Assembly: GCF_014384885.1 (NCBI RefSeq)
Contig: NZ_JACRST010000005.1
Coordinates: forward strand, 1-64,000
From: Ligaoa zhengdingensis
GTDB lineage: Bacteria; Bacillota; Clostridia; Oscillospirales; Ruminococcaceae
Reading direction: 5' to 3'
DNA length: 64,000 nt
The notes beneath the pieces were generated by a model, which saw only the letters and a program-made list of their open reading frames with translations, had not been told where the DNA came from and ran no database searches. Positions within the stretch are counted from its first letter, which is position 1. Each line of letters opens with the position of its first letter. A program made the position numbers and the translations under genes. This document shows positions 39,079 through 46,709 of this stretch, one piece after another.

Positions 39079-39932
39079 CGAATGGATTTGATGAAATGAT
39101 TTTGAATATGACCGACACCACGCCGGAGCCGGAGGACTACACCGGCGAGGACGGGCTTTTATACTGCGGGAAGTGCCACAAGCCCAAAGAGGGCTATTTC
39201 CCCAAAGAAACCGCCGCATGGCTGGGGCGTGACCGCCACCCGGCAGAATGTGACTGCCAGCGGGCAGAGCGTGAGGAACGGGAAGCCGCAGAGAAACAGC
39301 GCAGTCACCTTGAAACTGTCGAGCGGTTGAAGCGGCGGGGCTTTACAGACCCGGCTATGCAGGGCTGGACGTTTGAGAACGACAACGGCAAGTGCCCGCA
39401 AATGGAACACGCCCATTTCTATGTGGAGAACTGGGAAACCATGAAAGAGCGCAACATTGGCTATCTGCTATGGGGCGGCGTTGGCACAGGCAAGAGCTAT
39501 TTTGCGGGCTGTATCGCAAATGCCCTTATGGAGCGTGAAATCCCCGTGTGCATGACAAACTTTGCATTGATATTGGGTGACCTTGCCGCCAGCTTTGAGG
39601 GCAGGAATGAATATATCTCCCGACTTTGCAGCTTCCCGCTGCTTATCCTTGACGATTTTGGAATGGAACGGGGAACGGAATACGGCTTAGAGCAGGTCTA
39701 CAACGTGATTGACAGCCGTTACCGCAGCGGCAGGCCGCTGATCGTCACGACTAATCTCACGCTGGAGGACTTGCAGCACCCGGAGGACACCGCCCACGCC
39801 CGCATTTATGACCGTCTGATTGAAATGTGTTCTCCTGTCCGCTTTACCGGGAGCAACTTCCGAAAAGCCACGGCGCAGGAGAAAATGGGACAACTGAAAA
39901 AGCTGATGAACAGAAAGGAGAGCCGCCTATGA
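39075..39932 (+). CDS. DnaC-like AAA+ helicase loader, element 3
   Basis: 285 residues. N-terminal zinc-like cluster (LYCGKCHKPKEGYF...CDCQRAEREER), Walker A GGVGTGKS (about 134-141), Walker B LLILDDFGMERGTE (about 192-205), sensor DSRYRSGRPLIVTTN. Works with the initiator upstream. It overlaps the TnpW-like gene by 4 bp. Confidence 0.9.
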   Translation: MTNGFDEMILNMTDTTPEPEDYTGEDGLLYCGKCHKPKEGYFPKETAAWLGRDRHPAECDCQRAEREEREAAEKQRSHLETVERLKRRGFTDPAMQGWTFENDNGKCPQMEHAHFYVENWETMKERNIGYLLWGGVGTGKSYFAGCIANALMEREIPVCMTNFALILGDLAASFEGRNEYISRLCSFPLLILDDFGMERGTEYGLEQVYNVIDSRYRSGRPLIVTTNLTLEDLQHPEDTAHARIYDRLIEMCSPVRFTGSNFRKATAQEKMGQLKKLMNRKESRL

Positions 39933-40111
39933 CCAACACCCCAAAGAATGACCGCAGCACCCGCCGCCCGGATTGCGTGACGGAAATCCGCATAGGTAAT
40001 TCTGTCCTTGTCGTTTCCGGCTATTTCAAGCAGGACACCACCGCCACCGCCGCCGATAAAATGCTGAAAGTGCTGGAAGCGGAAGCTGCTACACAAAAAT
40101 CGGCAATTTGA
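39929..40111 (+). CDS. TnpW-like small transposon protein, element 3
   Basis: 60 residues, ATG overlapping the DnaC stop. Polar N-terminus and C-terminal VLVVSGYFKQDTTATAADKMLKVLEAE, related to the proteins at 3745 and 28404. Last gene of the replication operon before the recombinase. Confidence 0.65.
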   Translation: MTNTPKNDRSTRRPDCVTEIRIGNSVLVVSGYFKQDTTATAADKMLKVLEAEAATQKSAI

Positions 40112-40136
40112 CGGGACGTAAAGAAGCAGAAAGGAC

Positions 40137-40174
40137 TGTACAGCCAGCCCCGGCGTGTGGTATGATAGTCATAC
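40137..40174 (+). promoter_or_regulatory. Candidate promoter and palindrome of the element 3 recombinase
   Basis: TGTACA (40137-40142), 18-nt spacer, TATGAT (40161-40166). The -10 box lies in the palindrome GTATGA-TAG-TCATAC (40160-40174), a possible operator. The recombinase ATG is 38 nt further. Confidence 0.5.
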
Positions 40175-40211
40175 GGAATAGTGGGGCTGGCTGTCGGAAA
40201 TGGAGGACACT

Positions 40212-41822
40212 ATGTTAAGACAGACCACCCGAAACCTTATTACCGCCCTTTATCCGAGATTATCCCACGAGGACGAGCTGCAAGGTGAGAGCAATTCTAT
40301 TTCAAACCAGAAGCGTATTCTCGAAACCTATGCGAAGCAGAACGGCTTTTCCAATCTGCAATGGTACACAGATGACGGTTATTCTGGGGCGAACTTCCAA
40401 AGACCCGGTTTTCAAGCCATGCTTGCGGACATTGAAGCCGGAAAAGTCGGCACCGTTATCGTCAAGGATATGTCACGGTTAGGGCGAAACTATCTGCAAG
40501 TGGGAATGTATACGGAAATGATTTTCCCACAGAAAGGCGTCCGCTTTATCGCTATCAATGACGGAGTGGACAGCGCACAGGGCGACAATGATTTTGCCCC
40601 TCTGCGGAACATTTTTAACGAATGGCTGGTGAGAGATACGAGCAAGAAAATCAAAGCAGTAAAACGGTCTAAGGGTATGAGCGGGAAGCCCGTCACGAGC
40701 AAACCCGTATACGGCTACTTTATGGACGAGGACGAAAATTTTATCATTGACGGGGAAGCCGCCCCTGTTGTGCGGCAGATTTACAGCTTGTGCCTTGCCG
40801 GGAACGGGCCGACCAAGATAGCCCGTATGCTCACAGAGCAGGAGATCCCCACGCCGGGAACGCTGGAATACCGTCGGACGGGAAGCACCCGCCGCTACCA
40901 CCCCGGCTATGAGTGCAAGTGGGCGACCAATACCGTGGTACATATCCTTGAAAACAGGGAGTACACGGGCTGTCTGGTAAACTTCAAGACGGAGAAGCCG
41001 TCCTACAAGACCAAGCACAGCGTAGAGAACCCCATTGAGAAACAGGCGATTTTCGAGAACCACCATGAGCCTATCATTGACACCCAGATGTGGGAGCGTG
41101 TGCAGGAGTTACGCAAGCAGCGCAAACGCCCGAACCGCTATGATGAAGTGGGCTTATTCTCCGGCATACTCTTTTGTGCCGACTGCGGCAGCGTCCTTTA
41201 CCAGCAGCGTTACCAGAACGCCACCCGCAAGCAGGATTGTTATATCTGCGGGAGCTACAAGAAGCGTACCCGTGACTGTACGGCGCACTTTATCCGCACC
41301 GACCTGTTGACCGCCGGAGTGACCGACAATCTGCGGAAAGTCACCAGCTATGCAGCGAAGCACGAAGCCCGGTTTATGAAGCTGCTGATCGAGCAGAACG
41401 AGGACGGGGGCAAGCGCAGGAACGCCGCAAGGAAAAAGGAGCTGGAAGCCGCCGAGAAGCGTATCAGCGAGTTATCCGCTATCTTCAAGCGGCTGTATGA
41501 GGACAGCGTGACCGGGCGCATTTCAGACGAGCGTTTCACGGAGCTGTCGGCAGACTATGAAGCCGAGCAGAAAGAACTGAAAGAGAGAGCCGCCGCTATC
41601 CGGGCAGAGCTTTCCAAAGCGCAGGAAGCCACGGTAAACGCAGAAAAGTTTATGAATGTTGTCCGCAAGTACACCAGCTTTGAAGAACTTACCCCTACCC
41701 TTTTGCGTGAGTTTGTGGAGAAAATCGTTGTGCATGAGTGCAGCTATGACGAGAACGGCACACGCAGACAGGACATTGATATTTATTACTCTTTCGTTGG
41801 CAAGGTAGACCTGCCCGAATGA
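40212..41822 (+). CDS. Large serine recombinase, element 3
   Basis: 536 residues from ATG 40212, 5 nt after GGAGG (ATG 40200 precedes that site). Resolvase domain with LYPRLSHEDE (catalytic Ser near residue 18), GESNSISNQK and KDMSRLGRNYLQVG; recombinase domain; zinc ribbon (LFCADCGSVL...CYICGSYKKRTRDC, about 320-350); coiled coil; short C-terminus without the basic tail of the other two. It reads toward the right end, 90 bp away. It should excise element 3 from the Maff2 gene. Confidence 0.92.
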   Translation: MLRQTTRNLITALYPRLSHEDELQGESNSISNQKRILETYAKQNGFSNLQWYTDDGYSGANFQRPGFQAMLADIEAGKVGTVIVKDMSRLGRNYLQVGMYTEMIFPQKGVRFIAINDGVDSAQGDNDFAPLRNIFNEWLVRDTSKKIKAVKRSKGMSGKPVTSKPVYGYFMDEDENFIIDGEAAPVVRQIYSLCLAGNGPTKIARMLTEQEIPTPGTLEYRRTGSTRRYHPGYECKWATNTVVHILENREYTGCLVNFKTEKPSYKTKHSVENPIEKQAIFENHHEPIIDTQMWERVQELRKQRKRPNRYDEVGLFSGILFCADCGSVLYQQRYQNATRKQDCYICGSYKKRTRDCTAHFIRTDLLTAGVTDNLRKVTSYAAKHEARFMKLLIEQNEDGGKRRNAARKKELEAAEKRISELSAIFKRLYEDSVTGRISDERFTELSADYEAEQKELKERAAAIRAELSKAQEATVNAEKFMNVVRKYTSFEELTPTLLREFVEKIVVHECSYDENGTRRQDIDIYYSFVGKVDLPE

Positions 41823-41830
41823 CCGCCCGA

Positions 41831-41876
41831 CCTATCCGGCGCAATGCGCAAACGCCGGATAGGAACGGCAAAATTT
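41831..41876 (+). terminator. Terminator after the element 3 recombinase
   Basis: CCTATCCGGCG (41831-41841) pairs perfectly with CGCCGGATAGG (41853-41863); an ATTTTTT tract follows 9 nt later. Confidence 0.75.
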
Positions 41877-41912
41877 TTTACACTTCTACTACTTCTTTAT
41901 CACACATCAGCA

Positions 41913-42008
41913 AAGAGCCAGGGCATGAAGCAGCTCATGGCCGGTGCTGGTGTAGCCGTGGTAGGCATGGTCCTTGTACCTCTGCTCTCCGGGCTTTTCT
42001 CTGTCTAA
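41913..42008 (+). CDS. Maff2 family protein, C-terminal fragment (after element 3)
   Basis: KSQGMKQLMAGAGVAVVGMVLVPLLSGLFSV, the second membrane helix of the Maff2 protein, ending at TAA 42006. It is continuous in phase with the N-terminal half at 30170-30292; together they give about 72 residues, the normal size. There is no independent start. Next in the operon is the TrbL-like gene. Confidence 0.85.
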   Translation, partial: KSQGMKQLMAGAGVAVVGMVLVPLLSGLFSV

Positions 42009-42029
42009 GCGTCTCCGTATGAAATCCTT

Positions 42030-42057
42030 GCCGCTCCCGCAGTTTTGCGGGGGCGGC
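42030..42057 (+). terminator. Strong GC stem-loop before the TrbL-like gene
   Basis: GCCGCTCCCGCA pairs with TGCGGGGGCGGC around a GTTT loop, with no T tract. It lies 5 bp before the GGAGG of the next gene, so it more likely sets the relative expression of Maff2 and TrbL-like genes than ends transcription. Confidence 0.55.
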
Positions 42058-42077
42058 GGAAAGGAGGTTGACACCGT

Positions 42078-42947
42078 ATGGATTTCTTACTTGAAGCCCT
42101 GACAAATTGGCTGAAAGAAATGCTGGTGGGCGGCATTATGAGCAACCTTTCGGGGATGTTTGACAGTGTAAACCAGCAGGTCGCGGATATATCCGTACAG
42201 GTAGGCCAGACCCCACAGGGATGGAATGGCAGTATTTTCAGCATGATTGAGAATCTGTCCAACTCCATCATGGTGCCGATTGCAGGCGTGATCCTGGCTA
42301 TCGTGATGACCGTAGACCTGATCCAGATGATCGCAGACAAGAACAACCTGCATGATGTGGACACCTGGATGATTTTCAAGTGGGTGTTCAAATCAGCCGC
42401 TGCCATCCTCATTGTCACAAATACATGGAATATCGTGATGGGCGTCTTTGATATGGCGCAGAGCGTAGTGGCGCAGGCGGCAGGGGTTATCAATTCGGAT
42501 GCGTCCATTGACATTTCCTCAGTTATGACCGATCTGGAACCGAGGCTGATGGAAATGGATCTGGGACCGCTGTTCGGACTGTGGTTCCAATCCCTCTTTA
42601 TTGGCATTACTATGTGGGCGTTATATATCTGTATCTTTATCGTTATTTATGGCCGTATGATCGAAATCTACCTTGTGACTTCGGTGGCTCCCGTTCCAAT
42701 GGCTGCAATGATGGGTAAAGAATGGGGCGGTATGGGACAGAATTACCTCCGATCCCTGCTGGCGCTGGGCTTTCAGGCGTTTCTCATTATCGTCTGCGTG
42801 GCAATTTATGCTGTGCTGGTGCAGAACATCGCTCTGGAAGATGACATCATCATGGCAATCTGGAGCTGCGTGGGCTACACCGTACTGCTGTGCTTTACGC
42901 TGTTCAAAACCGGCAGTCTCGCAAAATCAGTCTTTCAGGCGCACTAA
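42078..42947 (+). CDS. TrbL/VirB6-like conjugation membrane protein (CD0411 type)
   Basis: 289 residues, ATG after AAAGGAGGTTGACACCGT. Five or more membrane helices, among them MVPIAGVILAIVMTVDLIQM, FIGITMWALYICIFIVIYGRMIEIYLV and FLIIVCVAIYAVLV; the SVAPVPMAAM and GQNYLRSLLALGFQAF segments are typical of this family. Inner-membrane channel component of the type IV secretion system. Followed by an MT-A70 methyltransferase after 13 bp. Confidence 0.85.
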   Translation: MDFLLEALTNWLKEMLVGGIMSNLSGMFDSVNQQVADISVQVGQTPQGWNGSIFSMIENLSNSIMVPIAGVILAIVMTVDLIQMIADKNNLHDVDTWMIFKWVFKSAAAILIVTNTWNIVMGVFDMAQSVVAQAAGVINSDASIDISSVMTDLEPRLMEMDLGPLFGLWFQSLFIGITMWALYICIFIVIYGRMIEIYLVTSVAPVPMAAMMGKEWGGMGQNYLRSLLALGFQAFLIIVCVAIYAVLVQNIALEDDIIMAIWSCVGYTVLLCFTLFKTGSLAKSVFQAH

Positions 42948-42960
42948 AGGAGGGTTCTGT

Positions 42961-43506
42961 ATGAAAAAATATCAAATCATTTACGCAGACCCGCCATGGA
43001 ACTACAAAGTATATTCCAAGAAAGGATTGGGACGCAGTGCAGAAAGTCACTATCCGACCATGAGTATCGAGGATATTTGTGCGCTGCCAGTAGGCAACTT
43101 GGCGGATAAAGACTGTGCCTTGTTTTTATGGGTCACGATTCCATGTTTACTGGAAGGTCTCTCAGTTCTGAAGGCATGGGGATTTACCTATAAAACCGTC
43201 GGCTTTGTTTGGGTAAAGCAAAATCGAAAGGCAGATAGCTTGTTCTGGGGAATGGGATATTGGACGCGCTCCAATGTGGAACTTTGTATCCTCGCAACGA
43301 AAGGACATCCCAAGCGTATAAACGCAGCTGTTCATCAGGTCATTGTCTCTCACATTGAAGAACATTCAAAAAAACCGCAGGAAGCCAGAGAACGCATTGT
43401 CTCATTGATGGGTGATCTCCCGCGCATAGAACTGTTTGCTCGTCAATCCACACCCGGTTGGGATGTGTGGGGAAATGAAGTGGACAGCTCTATTTCATTC
43501 CCATAA
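42961..43506 (+). CDS. MT-A70 family DNA adenine methyltransferase
   Basis: 181 residues, ATG after AAAGGAGGGTTCTGT. The catalytic DPPW motif is at residues 10-13 (IIYADPPWNYK), followed by the MT-A70 segments CALFLWVTIPCLLEGLSVLKAWGF and WTRSNVELCILATKGHPKR, with the RIELFARQSTPGWDVWGNE end. It methylates adenine N6 in DNA; the target site is unknown. It sits inside the secretion operon and probably marks the transferred DNA against restriction in the new host (inference). Confidence 0.88.
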   Translation: MKKYQIIYADPPWNYKVYSKKGLGRSAESHYPTMSIEDICALPVGNLADKDCALFLWVTIPCLLEGLSVLKAWGFTYKTVGFVWVKQNRKADSLFWGMGYWTRSNVELCILATKGHPKRINAAVHQVIVSHIEEHSKKPQEARERIVSLMGDLPRIELFARQSTPGWDVWGNEVDSSISFP

Positions 43507-43520
43507 AGGAGGTGGATAAT

Positions 43521-43976
43521 ATGGCTTATGTACCCGTACCCAAAGATTTAACCAAAGTCGAAACCAAGGTCATGTTCAATCTGACACGAAGGCAGCTGGT
43601 CTGCTTTACCGCCGGGGCGCTTGTAGGTGTACCGCTGTTCTTGTGGCTCCGTGAGCCTGCGGGAAACAGCATGGCTGCCATGTGTATGATGCTGGTCATG
43701 ATGCCCTTCTTCCTGCTGGCAATGTATGAAAAGCATGGACAGCCCCTGGAAAAGATCGTGGGCAACATCCTCAAAGTAGCTGTGATCCGTCCCAAGCAGC
43801 GTCCCTACCAGACCAATAACTTTTATGCCGTATTAAAGCGGCAGGAAATGCTCGATAAGGAGGTGTATGACATTGTTCACCGCAATGAAAAGCTGGCTGC
43901 GCCGTCTGCTGGGAAAACCGGAAGAAAAGACCGTGCATCCGGTAAAGACAAAGAAAAAGCTGTCCCGCGCCGATAA
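43521..43976 (+). CDS. PrgI family conjugation protein
   Basis: 151 residues; ATG 43521 is 8 nt after GGAGG (GTG 43512 is too close). Two membrane helices (about 28-45 and 49-67), the motif VPVPKDLTKVETKVMFNLTRRQLVCF at the start and a basic tail. VirB3-like partner of the VirB4 ATPase. Its last 110 bp overlap the start of the VirB4 gene in another frame. Confidence 0.85.
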   Translation: MAYVPVPKDLTKVETKVMFNLTRRQLVCFTAGALVGVPLFLWLREPAGNSMAAMCMMLVMMPFFLLAMYEKHGQPLEKIVGNILKVAVIRPKQRPYQTNNFYAVLKRQEMLDKEVYDIVHRNEKLAAPSAGKTGRKDRASGKDKEKAVPRR

Positions 43977-46332
43977 GAAGCAGATCGAAGCGGCCATTGC
44001 CCGCGCCAACCGCACGGACAAAAAAGGAAAATCGGCACAGGACAGTATCCCCTATGAACGAATGTGGCCGGACGGGATCTGCCGCGTATCGGACAGCCAC
44101 TACACAAAGACCATTCAGTTTCAGGACATCAACTATCAGCTCTCCCAAAATGAAGATAAGACCGCGATCTTTGAGGGCTGGTGTGATTTCCTCAATTATT
44201 TCGACAGCTCGATTCACTTCCAGCTGTCTTTTTTGAACCTTGCGGCATCGGAGGAGACCTTTGCCAACTCCATTTCCATTCCGCCCCAGGGGGATGCCTT
44301 TGACAGTATCCGTGAGGAATATACCACGATGCTGCAAAATCAGCTGGTCAGAGGCAACAACGGTCTCATCAAGACCAAATACCTGACCTTTGGTATCAAC
44401 GCTGACAGCATCAAAGCCGCCAAGCCCCGTCTGGAGCGTATTGAGACCGATATACTCAATAACTTCAAGCGTCTTGGTGTAGCCGCCAGAACATTGGACG
44501 GTAAGGAAAGGCTTTCCCAGCTTCATGCGGTATTCCACATGGATGAACAGCTCCCGTTTCAGTTTGAATGGGACTGGCTGGCTCCTTCCGGCCTGTCCAC
44601 GAAAGATTTTATTGCACCAAGCTCCTTTGAGTTCCGCACCGGCAAGCAGTTCCGTATGGGCAAGAAATACGGGGCTGTTTCTTTTTTGCAGATTTTAGCC
44701 CCAGAGCTGAATGACCGTCTGCTGGCTGATTTTCTGGATATGGAAAGCTCGCTCATTGTGAGTATGCACATTCAGTCGGTGGATCAGGTGAAAGCCATCA
44801 AAACGGTAAAGCGTAAGATTACCGATCTGGACCGCAGTAAGATTGAGGAACAGAAAAAAGCAGTCCGCGCCGGATATGACATGGACATCATTCCTTCTGA
44901 CCTTGCCACCTACGGCAGCGAAGCGAAAAAGCTGTTGCAGGATTTGCAGAGCCGAAACGAGAGAATGTTCCTGGTCTCCTTTTTGGTGCTGAACACAGCG
45001 GACACCCCCCGTCAGCTTGGCAACAACATCTTTCAGGCAGGCTCTATTGCCCAGAAGTATAACTGCCAGCTGACCAGACTGGACTTCCAGCAGGAAGAAG
45101 GGCTGATGAGCTGTCTGCCCCTGGGACTCAATCAGATCGAGATTCAGCGAGGGCTGACCACCAGTTCTACGGCTATCTTTGTACCATTCACCACACAGGA
45201 ATTATTCCAGAACGGCAAGGAAGCGCTGTACTACGGCATCAATGCCCTGTCCAACAACCTCATCATGGTGGATAGAAAGCTGCTGAAAAACCCCAACGGC
45301 TTGATTTTGGGTACGCCGGGTTCCGGTAAGTCTTTCAGCGCCAAGCGTGAGATTGCCAACTGCTTTTTGCTTACCAATGATGATGTCATCATCTGTGACC
45401 CGGAAGCGGAGTACGCACCTCTGGTGGAGCGTCTGCATGGGCAGGTCATCAAGATCTCGCCTACCTCAACCAACTACATCAATCCGATGGATCTGAACCT
45501 GGACTATTCGGATGATGAAAGCCCGCTGTCCCTCAAGTCTGACTTTATCCTCAGCTTGTGTGAGCTGATCGTGGGCGGTAAGGACGGATTGCAGCCGGTG
45601 CAGAAAACCATCATCGACCGTTGTGTGCGTCTGGTCTATCAGACCTACCTCAATGACCCGCGCCCGGAGAATATGCCCATACTGGAGGACCTATATAACC
45701 TGCTCCGTTCACAGGAGGAAAAGGAAGCCCAGTATATCGCCACGGCCCTTGAAATCTATGTAACCGGCTCCCTCAATGTGTTCAATCACCAGAGCAATGT
45801 GGACATCAATAACCGCATTGTCTGCTATGACATTAAGGAGCTGGGCAAGCAACTCAAGAAAATCGGTATGTTGGTGGTCCAGGATCAGGTGTGGAACCGC
45901 GTTACCATTAACCGCGCTGCCCACAAGTCCACCCGTTATTACATCGACGAGATGCACCTGCTTTTGAAGGAGGAGCAGACCGCCGCTTATACGGTGGAAA
46001 TCTGGAAGCGATTCCGCAAATGGGGCGGTATTCCGACAGGTATCACCCAGAATGTCAAAGACCTTTTGAGCAGCCGCGAGGTGGAGAACATCTTTGAAAA
46101 CTCCGACTTCGTGTATATGCTCAACCAGGCAGGCGGAGACCGTCAGATTCTCGCCAAGCAGCTGGGCATTTCCACGCACCAGCTTAGCTATGTGACCCAC
46201 TCCGGTGAGGGCGAGGGCCTGCTGTTCTATGGCTCCACCATCCTGCCCTTCGTTGACCACTTCCCGAAGAATACTGAGCTTTACCGCATTATGACCACCA
46301 AACCCCAGGAACTGAAAAAGGAGGATGAATAA
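43867..46332 (+). CDS. VirB4-like conjugation ATPase (CD1110 type)
   Basis: 821 residues. N-terminal CagE/TrbE domain (about 60-400), then the RecA-like ATPase: Walker A GTPGSGKS (about 482-489), DPEAEY, Walker B YYIDEMHLL (about 693), the WKRFRKWGGIPTGITQNV segment. It powers assembly of the secretion channel. ATG 43867 follows AAGGAGG by 3 nt; ATG 43885 is an alternative. The gene begins inside prgI, giving a 110-bp overlap. Confidence 0.92.
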   Translation: MTLFTAMKSWLRRLLGKPEEKTVHPVKTKKKLSRADKKQIEAAIARANRTDKKGKSAQDSIPYERMWPDGICRVSDSHYTKTIQFQDINYQLSQNEDKTAIFEGWCDFLNYFDSSIHFQLSFLNLAASEETFANSISIPPQGDAFDSIREEYTTMLQNQLVRGNNGLIKTKYLTFGINADSIKAAKPRLERIETDILNNFKRLGVAARTLDGKERLSQLHAVFHMDEQLPFQFEWDWLAPSGLSTKDFIAPSSFEFRTGKQFRMGKKYGAVSFLQILAPELNDRLLADFLDMESSLIVSMHIQSVDQVKAIKTVKRKITDLDRSKIEEQKKAVRAGYDMDIIPSDLATYGSEAKKLLQDLQSRNERMFLVSFLVLNTADTPRQLGNNIFQAGSIAQKYNCQLTRLDFQQEEGLMSCLPLGLNQIEIQRGLTTSSTAIFVPFTTQELFQNGKEALYYGINALSNNLIMVDRKLLKNPNGLILGTPGSGKSFSAKREIANCFLLTNDDVIICDPEAEYAPLVERLHGQVIKISPTSTNYINPMDLNLDYSDDESPLSLKSDFILSLCELIVGGKDGLQPVQKTIIDRCVRLVYQTYLNDPRPENMPILEDLYNLLRSQEEKEAQYIATALEIYVTGSLNVFNHQSNVDINNRIVCYDIKELGKQLKKIGMLVVQDQVWNRVTINRAAHKSTRYYIDEMHLLLKEEQTAAYTVEIWKRFRKWGGIPTGITQNVKDLLSSREVENIFENSDFVYMLNQAGGDRQILAKQLGISTHQLSYVTHSGEGEGLLFYGSTILPFVDHFPKNTELYRIMTTKPQELKKEDE

Positions 46333-46334
46333 CT

Positions 46335-46709
46335 ATGAAACAGAATATTTGCGAACTTGATACCATGATTTTTTTCCGTGAGGCATTGGAGGCTCACGAA
46401 TTCATGTTGCTTCCGGTAATGGCCTCCGCTGTTGTTGAGTGTCGTACCGCTGACAAAGAACTCAAAACCTTGAATGAGGATGGCGAAATTGGTCTTGCCC
46501 GTCTCTTTTCGATTTGGGCGAATATGATGTGTGCCCCTGGTGCAGCAACCATTGTAGGGTGCAGACCTATCACAATGCTCTCTGAGATTCTGGCGCAAGT
46601 CCATGCGTATCTCACCGTGCATCCGCTATATGATCCGGAAGGTTTGGCCCTCTATGTGGAGCTGCACCACATGATGGATGCTATCCTAATGGGTGATTGG
46701 TTTGAATAA
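46335..46709 (+). CDS. Hypothetical protein in the secretion operon
   Basis: 124 residues, ATG after AAAGGAGGATGAATAACT, 2 bp behind VirB4. Helical, with many Met and Ala (FMLLPVMASAVVECR, SIWANMMCAPGAATIVG); no membrane or catalytic motif recognizable. Its stop overlaps the start of the CHAP protein. Not present in all related ICEs as I recall them, so it may be an accessory gene. Confidence 0.65.
   Translation: MKQNICELDTMIFFREALEAHEFMLLPVMASAVVECRTADKELKTLNEDGEIGLARLFSIWANMMCAPGAATIVGCRPITMLSEILAQVHAYLTVHPLYDPEGLALYVELHHMMDAILMGDWFE

Larger units (their letters stand above)
30293..41912. mobile_element. Element 3: tet(32)-carrying serine-recombinase mobilizable element in the Maff2 gene
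   Basis: An 11.6-kb insert. Deleting it joins GGC-GCC to AAG-AGC and restores the Maff2 sequence NPGAKSQGMKQL. The core is ambiguous because both GC (30290/41910) and AA (30293/41913) are shared; either restores the frame. The recombinase is at the right end reading outward, unlike elements 1 and 2. Contents: kinase fragment, tet(32)-like gene, XRE remnant, methyltransferase, sigma and HTH genes, MobC, MobP-type relaxase, replication initiator, DnaC, TnpW, recombinase. Confidence 0.85.
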
